A stretch of 33,896 nt of DNA from positions 1 to 33,896 of the IMG/VR virus record IMGVR_UViG_3300027733_000132; one strand, given 5' to 3'. The translations under genes and the position numbers were made by a program. Positions within the stretch are counted from its first letter, which is position 1, and the number at the start of each line of letters is the position of its first letter. Positions 16,975 through 25,303 of this stretch are shown here, piece after piece. Source of the DNA: a virus. The notes under the pieces were generated by a model, which was given only the letters and a program-made list of their open reading frames with translations, was not told where the DNA came from and searched no databases.

Positions 16975-19900
16975 TAGTTAAATTTTCGTTTAAAGTTGTA
17001 TGGGTTAAACTTACCACTATTATTCTTATTAGAATAGATAGTTTGAAGTGTCTTTTTATTACTTTCAGGTGCGATTAAATCTTCAGCAAATACGGTAATT
17101 CTTTTTTGTGTTGAGCCAAATGGTGGTGTATATTTGATGTAGTTTTTGGCGACATCACCTGTTTTATAAATTGCCAATAAATCTGAACCAGACTTATTAG
17201 CATATGTCCATTGGAATCTTAATGAAATACCACTTGTGTCATAATAAAATAATACAGCATTTGTGGTTGCTTGGTCTAATCCTTCAACTAAAGCTTTTAA
17301 GAATCCATCTTTTAAATCTTTTTGTAACAAAGCTCTACTCATCAAAGTATATTCTCTAATTTTATATTGGTTAGGAGTATCATAATCAAAATAATCAAAT
17401 CCTTCTGTTGGTAATGTCCATGTTCCCGGCACTTTTGGGTTGTATCCATTCGTATTATATAATTGAGCATCTGTCAAACCTGATAAGAAAGTATTATTAC
17501 TATTACCTATTGTAATATAGTCATTTCTTAAAGATGTTAAACTATCAATTGTAGTTCCACTAACATCTTCAGGTGTTCCACTTATAGAATATAAAATTGC
17601 AATGTTTTTTTCATTTAATTTACCATCATATCCTGTTGTAGTTCCTGATGCAACAAAGTTTAATCTATCAATATTAAACACATAACTTTGTTGTAATCCA
17701 ACTAATGTTGATATTGGCTCAGTTAAAGAATTTAAGAATGTTGTTTGATATGTTTTAACATAATTTGAATAATTCTTTTTAAACAATCTTTTCTGAGCAT
17801 TTGTTATAATTGGGTTTGAAAATTCATAACTTGAGAAAATTGTTAAATCACCACCATCAATATCTTTTAACAAATCTTTAAACGCATCATCAACATATGT
17901 TTGTGTTTTAGCTGGTTTACCATATAAATTTACCGTCAAGTCTGTTGATGAGTTAAAACTACCGGTATTATATGTTTGATTATTATTACCATAATTTAAC
18001 ATTGATAACACACCATAGTTATAATTTGTCAAAATACTATCAAACATATTTAAAACACCATTATAATATGATTGAGTTTGTTCAACCACTTTATTCATAA
18101 ATGGTGCATATGTTAAAGTACCTGTTTGTCCACTTGCTGTTGTTCCAGTTGCTGTGAACACACCAATTGTATTACCACCATCTGTAGATATTTGAGTATC
18201 AACATTGGCAACACCAACAACAGGTTGTTGTGCTCTAATAGCACTAATAATTTCCTTATCAAGTTTACTTGTATCTTCAGTCGCCTCGGCTCTTTCATCA
18301 TACATTTCAGTATTCGCATAATAATTGAATGATAATGCGTTCTGTAATGTATCAACAGGATTTGCAAGTCCTGAACCACCAACAAAGTTGAATCCCATAT
18401 TAACCTCAACAATCATTGGTTGGAAACCAATACCTTCAGGATTAAAATCAAATGTTTGATATGTAAAACCTAAACTTGTTGGGATTATCTTTGTATTATA
18501 AAAATCACCAACACGTAAAACCAATACTGGTGGTGCCCCAAATGATGTGTTTAAAGCATCGTTATATAATTTATCACCATTGGGTCCAATTGTTGGAATT
18601 GTTTCACCAGGTCTCATACATTGTTGTAAGAAAGTTAAACGTGAGTTTAATCCTTCAGGTGTTGTTGAGTGGAACGCTGGTTGGAAATATTTTATTTTTT
18701 CTTTTATTGAATCATAAATGAATGGGTTTTCAGCCTTTAACACTTCAAAATAATCACACTCATTTAAAAGGTATCTTAATAATTTTTTAGATGCCCCTTT
18801 AAATAAAATCTCATCGGGTTGTGGTGAAACCACATTTGTTTGTGCGGGTTTTTTTGGTTCTTGATTATTTCCTGTGGCAGCAATTGCTTCTTGTGAGTCA
18901 GTATTGTTTGGTGCGGGCTGTGGTGCTGGTTGTTGAACAGTAATATTTGATATAATAACCGCCCTACAAGCCATGGCGTTTGTTGAATAAATTTTATTGT
19001 TTCCTGTTAAATCTTGGTGACAATCAACAGAACCAAATGAACTTGACGTTCCTTTTGGATTTGCGATTACAATATTTTCACCAACAGGTAATCCGTTTAA
19101 TACCAATGAGTTACCAATAAATTCATTAACTGATTTTCCACCAGCAAATGTGTATGTTTTAAAGAAATTTTCAACAGAACTTATTCTTCTTTGAGATAGT
19201 TTATTATTATACTCTTCAGTATTTGGTGATGAAGCACTTCCTCTTAAAGTAAGAATAATTTTTTCAGCTTGTTTTTGACTCAATAAATCATAAATTTTTT
19301 CAACCAAAGTTTTCATTTGAGTATAATTTTCATCAACAATATTTGTAAAGAAAGTTGATACTGTAGCAGCACTTGGCGCGTTTTGACTATATTTTGTTTT
19401 ATTAGTCGATGATGTATAAACATCATATGTTGATTGATATGGTGTTTCAGTTGTTGTGTTAGGATTTTGTTTTGGAATATCATTATCAAAATAAAATCCA
19501 TACTCCTTATAACTTGATAATGTCTCAGTTACCGTGGCTTGTTGAGCAACCCCTACTTCGGTTGATGTATTTTTAAATACACTTTCAATGTTTTCATTAG
19601 TTGCTTGTGGATTATTTGCAACTTCTTGCCAAGCTTGTAATTCTGTTAAGGGAATTGTATTGTATATCTTTGCAAGTTCATATAAATCATACTTTTTACA
19701 TCCAGCAAAGAATGAATTAACAATAGAATCTACTTTTTGTCTATCACCCTCATTGGACAACACCTTATTAACAATAACATTTAAAATTGACGGATGGTCA
19801 ACAACCATCTTCCATTTCAATGTACCACTACGAGAAGTGTTTTTATATGTATATACAGGTTCAGGTCTACCCAAGAATGTAGTTTCATTAAATGTTGGTC

Positions 19901-21833
19901 TTGTATCCTCAGTAAATGATAAATCATATGGGGGGAACCACATAACTCTACCACCATTTGGTCCTTGTTCACAAGCTGGCAAATCACTAACTCTATAACC
20001 AGGTCTGTGTCCAGTTCTCCAAGCTAAGTTCTCAACTGAGAACATGTATTTCTTTACCTTACCATTAACAATACTATCACCTCCCTTTTCAGGAGCAATG
20101 TTTAAGTTAAATGTTGAATCAACAATAGAATATGAAAACTTACGAATATTTCCGTCTTTTTTCTGTAAACTATTAAAAGTATAATATGGAGTATCTTTTG
20201 TAAAAACACGACAATATTCAATACCCACATTGGCTTGTCCATCAGAATATCTAATAACTTGTGAACCTTTGGTAATTTCTTTATATCCATCAAAAAATAC
20301 TTTTGATGTTTGGTCAATCGCATTACCTACGTGTCCAAATCTTGCTCCTGAATTTGGTTGTGAATCAATTAATCTTTGAGTATCATCTAAAATTGAGCCT
20401 GGTTTAAAAGCGTAATTAATTGATTCTGTTGCGGTTAATTGATTTGATATTGAAGGGAACGCAGGGTCTTGGTCACCATAGTCTCCACCAGGTTTTTGAT
20501 GTCTACCAGCATTTGGTGCCCATTTACCACTAACCCATGTAAATCCACCGACAATACTACCATCATCATCAAATGGTTTTCCCGCCAAACCAAATTTAAA
20601 GTCTTTATCAACACCTTCATATTCTTTCCCTAAAATATCAGGACCATAAACAGGTGCATTAACCTGACCACCGAAACTATCAATTGGTACCTGACCAGGA
20701 GGTGATGTAATATATTCAGGTTCTCTTTGTGGACTTCCAACATAATAAGTTCCTTGACTTGCGTTGTTGGCAATCGCTCCTGTAATGGCTTGACCCAAAG
20801 CAGATATAATACCTGTTCCACCTGTGTTATATTGTGGACGGTATTTGTTTGTTGCTAAATTTTGTGTTAATTGACCTCTTTGTCCTGAACCTGTATAATC
20901 CAAAAACAATTGAGATGGTGATGTTGGTCTTGAACCAAACAATCCAAATAACCCACCACGTTTTCCATTACCAGCGGCCGCTGCGGCTGAAGCGGCAGTA
21001 CCAAAATCTCTTGCTTGGTAATAACTACCCGGAATTGGTGAAAATGGAAGTTGTGCACCAGTTATTCTTTGCACAATATCCATCCCTTGTGATAATAAAT
21101 TACCACCTGATGTAATAGTCCAATCGGCAACAATTACGGGTCTTTTTCCAGCTATAATTTGTGATAAGTTAAATGGGTCTGAAAGACCTGATAAAATATT
21201 AACTCTACCAATTGTTGCCGCTCTAACATTTTGGTCTACTCTATATTGAAAAGCTCTTTTTGCCCCTTCAATACCCATTTGAGCAAGTTGTGAATCATCA
21301 CTAGCCGGTCCATTATCACCCGATGGGTCTTTTTGTAATAAAACAGCATATGGTGAATATGATGATGGTCTAAAACTTGGTGGACTCCAATATGTTTTAT
21401 TTTTTTGTACTTTAACAACATCACCCATATCATAATAGTTGTATTGACTTCCTGGTGAATATGCGTTTTTAATGTACTGTCTCTTTTGGAATGATTCAGA
21501 ATATACTTGTAAAGCATTAGTATATGGTGGTGTCGCACCATATGGACCTTGGTTTGAAGTTACTTGTTGGGTATTAACTAAACCATTAATATTTTTGTTA
21601 TACCCACCTAAAGGTCCAAATATATTATTAACATAAAGTTTGTCGGCAAATGGGTCAGCATCAATTAATACATCGGGAGAGTCAATAACCGCATAATCAC
21701 TTTGAACAAATTCACCCGAAGCAGGTGCTGATGTTGAAGTGTAAACACCAGGTTTGTTGTACGGAGTTAAGTTTCTTACTAGTAACTTATCTCTTAATAA
21801 TTTTGTCGCACTAAAACTTAATTGACTTGGCAT
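16974..21833 (-). CDS. Large baseplate/tail protein with embedded OmpA-like domain (1619 aa)
   Basis: This 1619-residue protein lies between the tape measure and gp53. Residues about 835-965 form an OmpA-like domain. It has an amphipathic helix (MKTLVEKIYDLLSQKQAEK), a strand (IILTLRGSAS), and the signature YNNKLSQRRISSVENFF, with N876, L879, S880 and R883 matching NxxLSxxR. R883 corresponds to the arginine that binds diaminopimelate; the aspartate of the usual TD pair is Ser here. A P/Q/N-rich linker follows. On either side are tail-type beta segments: VMWFPPYDLSFTEDTRPTFN before it, and APPVLVLRVGDFYNTKIIP and GFQPMIVEVNMGFNFVGG near residues 1090-1150. The latter resemble baseplate proteins at the tube end (gp48/gp54 role, inferred). 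An A-rich segment lies near residues 275-290. It starts with ATG 21833 and an A-rich leader. Confidence 0.75.
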   Translation of the reverse strand: MPSQLSFSATKLLRDKLLVRNLTPYNKPGVYTSTSAPASGEFVQSDYAVIDSPDVLIDADPFADKLYVNNIFGPLGGYNKNINGLVNTQQVTSNQGPYGATPPYTNALQVYSESFQKRQYIKNAYSPGSQYNYYDMGDVVKVQKNKTYWSPPSFRPSSYSPYAVLLQKDPSGDNGPASDDSQLAQMGIEGAKRAFQYRVDQNVRAATIGRVNILSGLSDPFNLSQIIAGKRPVIVADWTITSGGNLLSQGMDIVQRITGAQLPFSPIPGSYYQARDFGTAASAAAAAGNGKRGGLFGLFGSRPTSPSQLFLDYTGSGQRGQLTQNLATNKYRPQYNTGGTGIISALGQAITGAIANNASQGTYYVGSPQREPEYITSPPGQVPIDSFGGQVNAPVYGPDILGKEYEGVDKDFKFGLAGKPFDDDGSIVGGFTWVSGKWAPNAGRHQKPGGDYGDQDPAFPSISNQLTATESINYAFKPGSILDDTQRLIDSQPNSGARFGHVGNAIDQTSKVFFDGYKEITKGSQVIRYSDGQANVGIEYCRVFTKDTPYYTFNSLQKKDGNIRKFSYSIVDSTFNLNIAPEKGGDSIVNGKVKKYMFSVENLAWRTGHRPGYRVSDLPACEQGPNGGRVMWFPPYDLSFTEDTRPTFNETTFLGRPEPVYTYKNTSRSGTLKWKMVVDHPSILNVIVNKVLSNEGDRQKVDSIVNSFFAGCKKYDLYELAKIYNTIPLTELQAWQEVANNPQATNENIESVFKNTSTEVGVAQQATVTETLSSYKEYGFYFDNDIPKQNPNTTTETPYQSTYDVYTSSTNKTKYSQNAPSAATVSTFFTNIVDENYTQMKTLVEKIYDLLSQKQAEKIILTLRGSASSPNTEEYNNKLSQRRISSVENFFKTYTFAGGKSVNEFIGNSLVLNGLPVGENIVIANPKGTSSSFGSVDCHQDLTGNNKIYSTNAMACRAVIISNITVQQPAPQPAPNNTDSQEAIAATGNNQEPKKPAQTNVVSPQPDEILFKGASKKLLRYLLNECDYFEVLKAENPFIYDSIKEKIKYFQPAFHSTTPEGLNSRLTFLQQCMRPGETIPTIGPNGDKLYNDALNTSFGAPPVLVLRVGDFYNTKIIPTSLGFTYQTFDFNPEGIGFQPMIVEVNMGFNFVGGSGLANPVDTLQNALSFNYYANTEMYDERAEATEDTSKLDKEIISAIRAQQPVVGVANVDTQISTDGGNTIGVFTATGTTASGQTGTLTYAPFMNKVVEQTQSYYNGVLNMFDSILTNYNYGVLSMLNYGNNNQTYNTGSFNSSTDLTVNLYGKPAKTQTYVDDAFKDLLKDIDGGDLTIFSSYEFSNPIITNAQKRLFKKNYSNYVKTYQTTFLNSLTEPISTLVGLQQSYVFNIDRLNFVASGTTTGYDGKLNEKNIAILYSISGTPEDVSGTTIDSLTSLRNDYITIGNSNNTFLSGLTDAQLYNTNGYNPKVPGTWTLPTEGFDYFDYDTPNQYKIREYTLMSRALLQKDLKDGFLKALVEGLDQATTNAVLFYYDTSGISLRFQWTYANKSGSDLLAIYKTGDVAKNYIKYTPPFGSTQKRITVFAEDLIAPESNKKTLQTIYSNKNNSGKFNPYNFKRKFN

Positions 21834-21849
21834 TTTTATTGTTTCTTCT

Positions 21850-21856
21850 ATAAATA
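21850..21856 (-). promoter_or_regulatory. TATTTAT element within a dyad upstream of the 1619-aa gene
   Basis: The sense strand reads CTTCTATTTATAGAAG (21845-21860), a near-complete dyad with 7-bp arms centred on the TATTTAT element. It lies 16 nt before the ATG at 21833, in the 42-nt gap after the tape measure gene. Confidence 0.45.
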
Positions 21857-21875
21857 GAAGCTCATTTATTTTTTA

Positions 21876-23726
21876 TTAAATCTTATTTGGTACTAATCCG
21901 TAATTTCCATTCATTTTAGATTCAGAAATAATTCTAGCGAGTTCTTTTCTAAAATTTTCGTTTTTAAATATCTCACTAATTTGTGAGTCAGTTAAAGATT
22001 GTGTTGTTCCATTTGGTGTTGTTACTTTAATATCTATAGTACCTTTATGTTCCAAAGGATTGAATTCTATCTTTTGATTATTTTGTGTAATATTTCCAGT
22101 TTCAATTGTTGGTTTCTTAGTAACGTCAGTTCCTGATAAGAATGATTTCGCCTTATCAGCCAAACTACTTAATCCTGTTACTGCGGCACTTGCGGCTTCA
22201 GCTATTTTATTTCCCGATGAAATGTATGGTTTAGATGCCTCAGTATCAAAGTTATTAAATGCTTTGGTTATATTTTTTAACCCTTCACCCATATCCATTC
22301 CCGCTGTTTTAAACACATTTGCAACGTCTTCTAAACCACCTTTTCCTGAAATTAAATCTGTTAAACCTTTACCTGTTTTTTCATAAAGTTGGTCAATACC
22401 CGCAATACCACCACGTGTGTTTCCAACAGCTCTCTCTGAAGTTGCTTGTCCTGATGCTAACGCACCTCTTAATACTTCTCTTAAATCCTGTGGGGCTCTT
22501 GACCCAGCAACAGGTGCTGCAAGTCTATCTCTAATTTGTTCTTGTACCGCAGTTGAGTATTGTGCTTCAGTAAGTTGACTTTTAGCCAAATCTTCTAAAG
22601 TAACAGGTTTTTGTGATTCTTTTAACTCATCAATATCTTTACTATTAATTTCAGTTACAAGTTTTTCATCTCTACCAATCTTAACCGTAAATCCACCTTT
22701 TTGTTTGTTGTATTGAGCAACATTAGCAACAAATTGTTTTGTTTCTTCATCAACACCGGCAATTTTTAAATCTTTAGATATTAAATTTAATTTTTGAGTC
22801 CCTTCAGACATTTTAATTAAATCATTGTAGGCAATACCTGTTGCTTTTTCAATTTCTCTTAAATCACGTTTAGCATTTGGGAAAACTTTAAACTCTTTTG
22901 TTTTTTCGTCAAAGTATGTAAACTTTTGAGTCATTTTAACAACTTGGTTTTGAAGTTCTTCAGTATCTTCAGAAGCCAAATACATTAATCTAAAAGGGTC
23001 TGCTAAATCACCAGCGGCGACTCCCATTCTTTGGAAAGCAGCTACAGTGTCAATAGCACCTTCAGGGTCAAATACTTTTTCAGCAAAATTAAATACCGAA
23101 TTCATATCAATACGTAATCCTGCCGCCTGTGCCGCCATCTTAGCTAAACCAGCAACACCATTTTCAAAACCGTATTTATTAATTGAATCTAAATTATTAC
23201 TAACCAACTTAAACACTGCACCAGTATTAACACCAACTTGTCGTGCTAAGTTAACAGTTGTTTGGATATTGTCTTTAATATTTCCTGTTTGGATTCCAAC
23301 ATCTTGGAATGATTTAACCATTTCTCCAACTCCAGCGGAAGATACACCAACAGCTTTTCCGGCAGCGTATAAATCTGTTACGGTCTCACCTAATGTAATA
23401 ACATTTGTTTGAAGTGATTCGGCAATACTTTCTTGTATTGCCGCAACATCTCTAAAATTACCACCCAAACCAACTACACCAGGTGTGGCAATTGCAATTT
23501 CCTCTCTTAATCCTTTTATTGCTGATTGAGTTTGTCCAAACGTCCCAGAAATTGTCGCAGTGAATTGGGAGTATTGGTCTTCTAATTCAACGGTTCTTTG
23601 TTGCCAACCATCATAAGCATCATCAACAATTTTACTTAATTTTTTTACAACGTCTCCAACAGAATTAATACTATTAGATATTCCTGACGTATTTGGTGCG
23701 TTTGGATTTGGTGGAGTTTGTTGCAT
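21876..23726 (-). CDS. Tail tape measure protein
   Basis: The 616-residue protein is helical, A/G/S-rich and lies directly after the tail chaperone genes, the standard tape measure position. The N-terminal 100 residues look coiled-coil (DVVKKLSKIVDDAYDGWQQR). Central repeats of tape-measure type follow: VTDLYAAGKAVGVSSAGVGE, TVNLARQVGVNTGAVFKLV, VAAFQRMGVAAGDLADPFRL. A later part contains GGIAGIDQLYEKTGKGL and the Ala-rich IAEAASAAVTGLSSLADKAK. At the usual 0.15 nm per residue it predicts a tail near 92 nm, close to T4, whose gp29 is 590 residues. The C-terminal 100 residues are polar (PNGTTQSLTDSQISEIF) and may bind the baseplate hub. The ATG at 23726 has a TATTTAT element 6 nt upstream. Confidence 0.85.
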   Translation of the reverse strand: MQQTPPNPNAPNTSGISNSINSVGDVVKKLSKIVDDAYDGWQQRTVELEDQYSQFTATISGTFGQTQSAIKGLREEIAIATPGVVGLGGNFRDVAAIQESIAESLQTNVITLGETVTDLYAAGKAVGVSSAGVGEMVKSFQDVGIQTGNIKDNIQTTVNLARQVGVNTGAVFKLVSNNLDSINKYGFENGVAGLAKMAAQAAGLRIDMNSVFNFAEKVFDPEGAIDTVAAFQRMGVAAGDLADPFRLMYLASEDTEELQNQVVKMTQKFTYFDEKTKEFKVFPNAKRDLREIEKATGIAYNDLIKMSEGTQKLNLISKDLKIAGVDEETKQFVANVAQYNKQKGGFTVKIGRDEKLVTEINSKDIDELKESQKPVTLEDLAKSQLTEAQYSTAVQEQIRDRLAAPVAGSRAPQDLREVLRGALASGQATSERAVGNTRGGIAGIDQLYEKTGKGLTDLISGKGGLEDVANVFKTAGMDMGEGLKNITKAFNNFDTEASKPYISSGNKIAEAASAAVTGLSSLADKAKSFLSGTDVTKKPTIETGNITQNNQKIEFNPLEHKGTIDIKVTTPNGTTQSLTDSQISEIFKNENFRKELARIISESKMNGNYGLVPNKI

Positions 23727-23732
23727 ATCTTA

Positions 23733-23739
23733 ATAAATA
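23733..23739 (-). promoter_or_regulatory. TATTTAT element upstream of the tape measure gene
   Basis: The sense strand reads TTCTATTTATTAAGATATG, the final ATG being the start at 23726. It fills the 19-nt gap between the chaperone extension's stop and the tape measure start. Six nucleotides separate it from the ATG. Confidence 0.4.
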
Positions 23740-23745
23740 GAATAA

Positions 23746-23931
23746 TTAAGTATTTTTTATTCCCTCAATTATTTTATCTATCAAATACCTACGAGCATAT
23801 GTAGGCATTTTCATAAAATCAGTCCAAGATGTGTGTAAATTTTTTGCTAAAACGAAATATTCGTCTAACTGATAGGAGGCGTAATCAGAAGAAAACGCGA
23901 AAAAACTCAACCCCAAAGGCGATTTCAACAT
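23746..23931 (-). CDS. Tail assembly chaperone extension in the +1 frame (likely frameshift product)
   Basis: The 61-codon frame overlaps the last 47 nt of the gp26-like gene and lies in its +1 frame. Its unique part reads FSSDYASYQLDEYFVLAKNL then HTSWTDFMKMPTYARRYLID. In most long-tailed phages the gene between tube and tape measure makes a short chaperone and a frameshifted long form (lambda G/GT). The layout here is the same. A slippery UUU-UUU-C lies in the overlap. Independent initiation at ATG 23931 is possible; AAGG lies 4-7 nt upstream and an in-frame TAG immediately precedes that ATG. If frameshifted at the slippery site, the fused protein is about 299 residues and ends with 51 residues from this frame. 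It probably binds the tape measure during tail assembly. Confidence 0.7.
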   Translation of the reverse strand: MLKSPLGLSFFAFSSDYASYQLDEYFVLAKNLHTSWTDFMKMPTYARRYLIDKIIEGIKNT

Positions 23932-24634
23932 CTACCTTGTTTCCTGACGGGGCTATAATTGTTCTTCTTAAATCCAATCGTGGTTCATTTTCATCAATAA
24001 AGTTTCTGATAAATTTTGAATCCATTATGGGTAATCCTTCTACAAATCTATTAATAGTACCTTGTTCACTATCACCTTCAACACTAATAATCTGTTTTTG
24101 AAGTTTCCAAGTTACTTTTGGTGCCACTCTACCAGTTGGATATTGGTCAGCCAATTTGTTAATTTCACCAATTTCTTTAAAAGTCAAAGGTTTTACTTTA
24201 ACAGTAGCATTTGATTTTGGTAATTTAATTGTAAAACTACCGTCTTCATTTGGGTCTTGGGAAGGTTTTCTAAAATCCAACTCATCCAACATGATTTCAG
24301 TAGAAAACTTTTTTCCTGTCTCGGGGTCAATACTTGAAATTTTGTATTCGGGTCCGAATGATGTGTTTCTTAAAAAAATCAAAATGGCTTCAATATCACC
24401 ATTTAACATTTCATCGGGTCTCAAATCTGGTTCATACAACTTGGAACGTACCAATGTCATAACCAAATCATCAGGGTTAACCGACATGATTACATTCTCA
24501 TCAGCAGCGGTTAGATAACCAACCTTAACAGATTTTTTCTTTGATTTATAAAACTTACCTTCTGAAGGTAGTTTTACCACATCGTGTGGTAAGTTAAAAT
24601 CTTGTTGACCATATTTTAATACATTTTCGTCCAT
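23885..24634 (-). CDS. Baseplate hub/tail assembly chaperone, T4 gp26-like
   Basis: The protein resembles the gp26/gp51 family of T4-type tail assembly proteins. The N-terminal signature is VVKLPSEGKFYKSKKKSVKV then GYLTAADENVIMS, that is, a short PSxGxFY strand followed by a TAxDE helix. An NTSFGPEYKI segment and a C-terminal region ending AFGVEFFRVFF follow. I chose ATG 24634 (MDENVLKYGQQ, 249 residues) because a longer reading from GTG 24646 starts inside a terminator hairpin and would translate its U-tract as Phe-Phe-Phe. It lies between the tail tube and tape measure genes, where the tail chaperone normally sits. Its 3' end overlaps a +1-frame extension with a slippery UUU-UUU-C. The product is probably an assembly factor rather than a major virion part. 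Confidence 0.82.
   Translation of the reverse strand: MDENVLKYGQQDFNLPHDVVKLPSEGKFYKSKKKSVKVGYLTAADENVIMSVNPDDLVMTLVRSKLYEPDLRPDEMLNGDIEAILIFLRNTSFGPEYKISSIDPETGKKFSTEIMLDELDFRKPSQDPNEDGSFTIKLPKSNATVKVKPLTFKEIGEINKLADQYPTGRVAPKVTWKLQKQIISVEGDSEQGTINRFVEGLPIMDSKFIRNFIDENEPRLDLRRTIIAPSGNKVDVEIAFGVEFFRVFF
23897..23908 (-). other. Candidate +1 programmed ribosomal frameshift site
   Basis: The zero-frame codons are GAG-UUU-UUU-CGC. A P-site tRNA-Phe on the second UUU can slip forward to UUC, improving its pairing. Reading then continues GCG-UUU-UCU-UCU-GAU in the extension frame. The site lies three codons before the zero-frame UGA (23885-23887). The UUU-CGC context resembles the +1 site UCC-UUU-CGU of influenza PA-X. 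Confidence 0.55.
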
Positions 24635-24665
24635 AAAAAAAAACACAGGGATTAGACCCTGTGTT
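24635..24665 (-). terminator. Strong rho-independent terminator after the tail tube gene
   Basis: In the minus-strand RNA, AACACAGGG (24665-24657) pairs perfectly with CCCUGUGUU (24650-24642) across UCUAAU. A run of nine U (24643-24635) follows, its first two residues belonging to the stem. The U-tract ends directly against the AUG of the gp26-like gene (24634). It probably sets high tube but low chaperone expression, by partial read-through. Confidence 0.9.
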
Positions 24666-24713
24666 AAATATACCGTGTTATTTTAATTTATCAATATAAA
24701 AGTAAATACAAAA

Positions 24714-25202
24714 TTAGTAAACCAAAATACAACGGTCCATTTGTAATGTAACGTCCAATCCTGCTAATTTGTCATCACTATATGATACGTTATCCCAAGC
24801 GGATTTTGTAATCATACATCCCTCAAGAATCCATTTTTCCACAACAACACCTGTTGGGTCTAACATCTCAAGGTCAACATTCTTTTTATAACCCGCAGCA
24901 TATCCCATACGACCTGTAACTGATTCAGCGTGTAAACGAACCCACTCCATAAGAGCTTGTGTTGCTGATGGACCAATTGGGTCACGGAATTTAACTGAGA
25001 TGGCATTCCATTTGAATCTACCTGCTACAAATGTAGAAGTGTTCAAAAATTGTATCTCAACAGGGTTAATATCAATACTTGGTCTTCCTGATGATTCTAC
25101 GAACCATTCATTAATACCTAAACTTGTGTCAAACCTTAGTATAAATCGGTTCGCTCTTTTTGGTTCGTAAGGAACCGGCATTTTCATTAATAAATCAGCC
25201 AT
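24714..25202 (-). CDS. gp19: Tail tube protein, T4 gp19-like
   Basis: This 162-residue protein equals T4 gp19 in length (163 aa). It shows the tube pattern PVPYEPKRANRFILRFDT at the start, then NTSTFVAGRFKWNAISVKFR, PIGPSATQALMEWVRLHAES, YKKNVDLEMLDPTGVVVEKW and LEGCMITKSAWD. It forms the hexameric inner tube inside the sheath, around the tape measure. The ATG is at 25202. The leader is A-rich and about 100 nt long, with TATTTAT elements in both directions, and a strong terminator follows the gene. This pairing suggests an abundant short transcript. The HAD-like gene lies upstream and the chaperone downstream. Confidence 0.93.
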   Translation of the reverse strand: MADLLMKMPVPYEPKRANRFILRFDTSLGINEWFVESSGRPSIDINPVEIQFLNTSTFVAGRFKWNAISVKFRDPIGPSATQALMEWVRLHAESVTGRMGYAAGYKKNVDLEMLDPTGVVVEKWILEGCMITKSAWDNVSYSDDKLAGLDVTLQMDRCILVY

Positions 25203-25242
25203 GGTATATTCTTTTTAGTTTTTTGTTTTAGTTTATTTATCT

Positions 25243-25249
25243 ATAAATA
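25243..25249 (-). promoter_or_regulatory. TATTTAT element upstream of the tail tube gene
   Basis: The sense strand reads ATGTATTTATAGATAAATAAAC, 40 nt before the ATG. The 101-nt gap is A/T-rich and also contains ATAAATA in the sense direction (25233-25239). It is the best-placed of the ten copies for a -10 box with a normal untranslated leader. Confidence 0.5.
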
Positions 25250-25303
25250 CATGTTGTTTGAAAATTTTTGTATTTACTTTAATTTTTTAAAAATTATCAT
25301 CGT

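Noticed and set aside
23885-23931. A -1 frameshift like lambda G/GT
   Set aside because: The extension lies in the +1 frame relative to the chaperone gene. In the zero frame the run reads GAG-UUU-UUU-CGC, which is not an X-XXY-YYZ heptamer, so a -1 slip would not reach the extension.
23885-24646. Longer reading of the gp26-like gene from GTG at 24646
   Set aside because: The first codons fall inside a terminator hairpin and translate its U-tract as Phe-Phe-Phe. The ATG at 24634 directly after it gives the normal family start.
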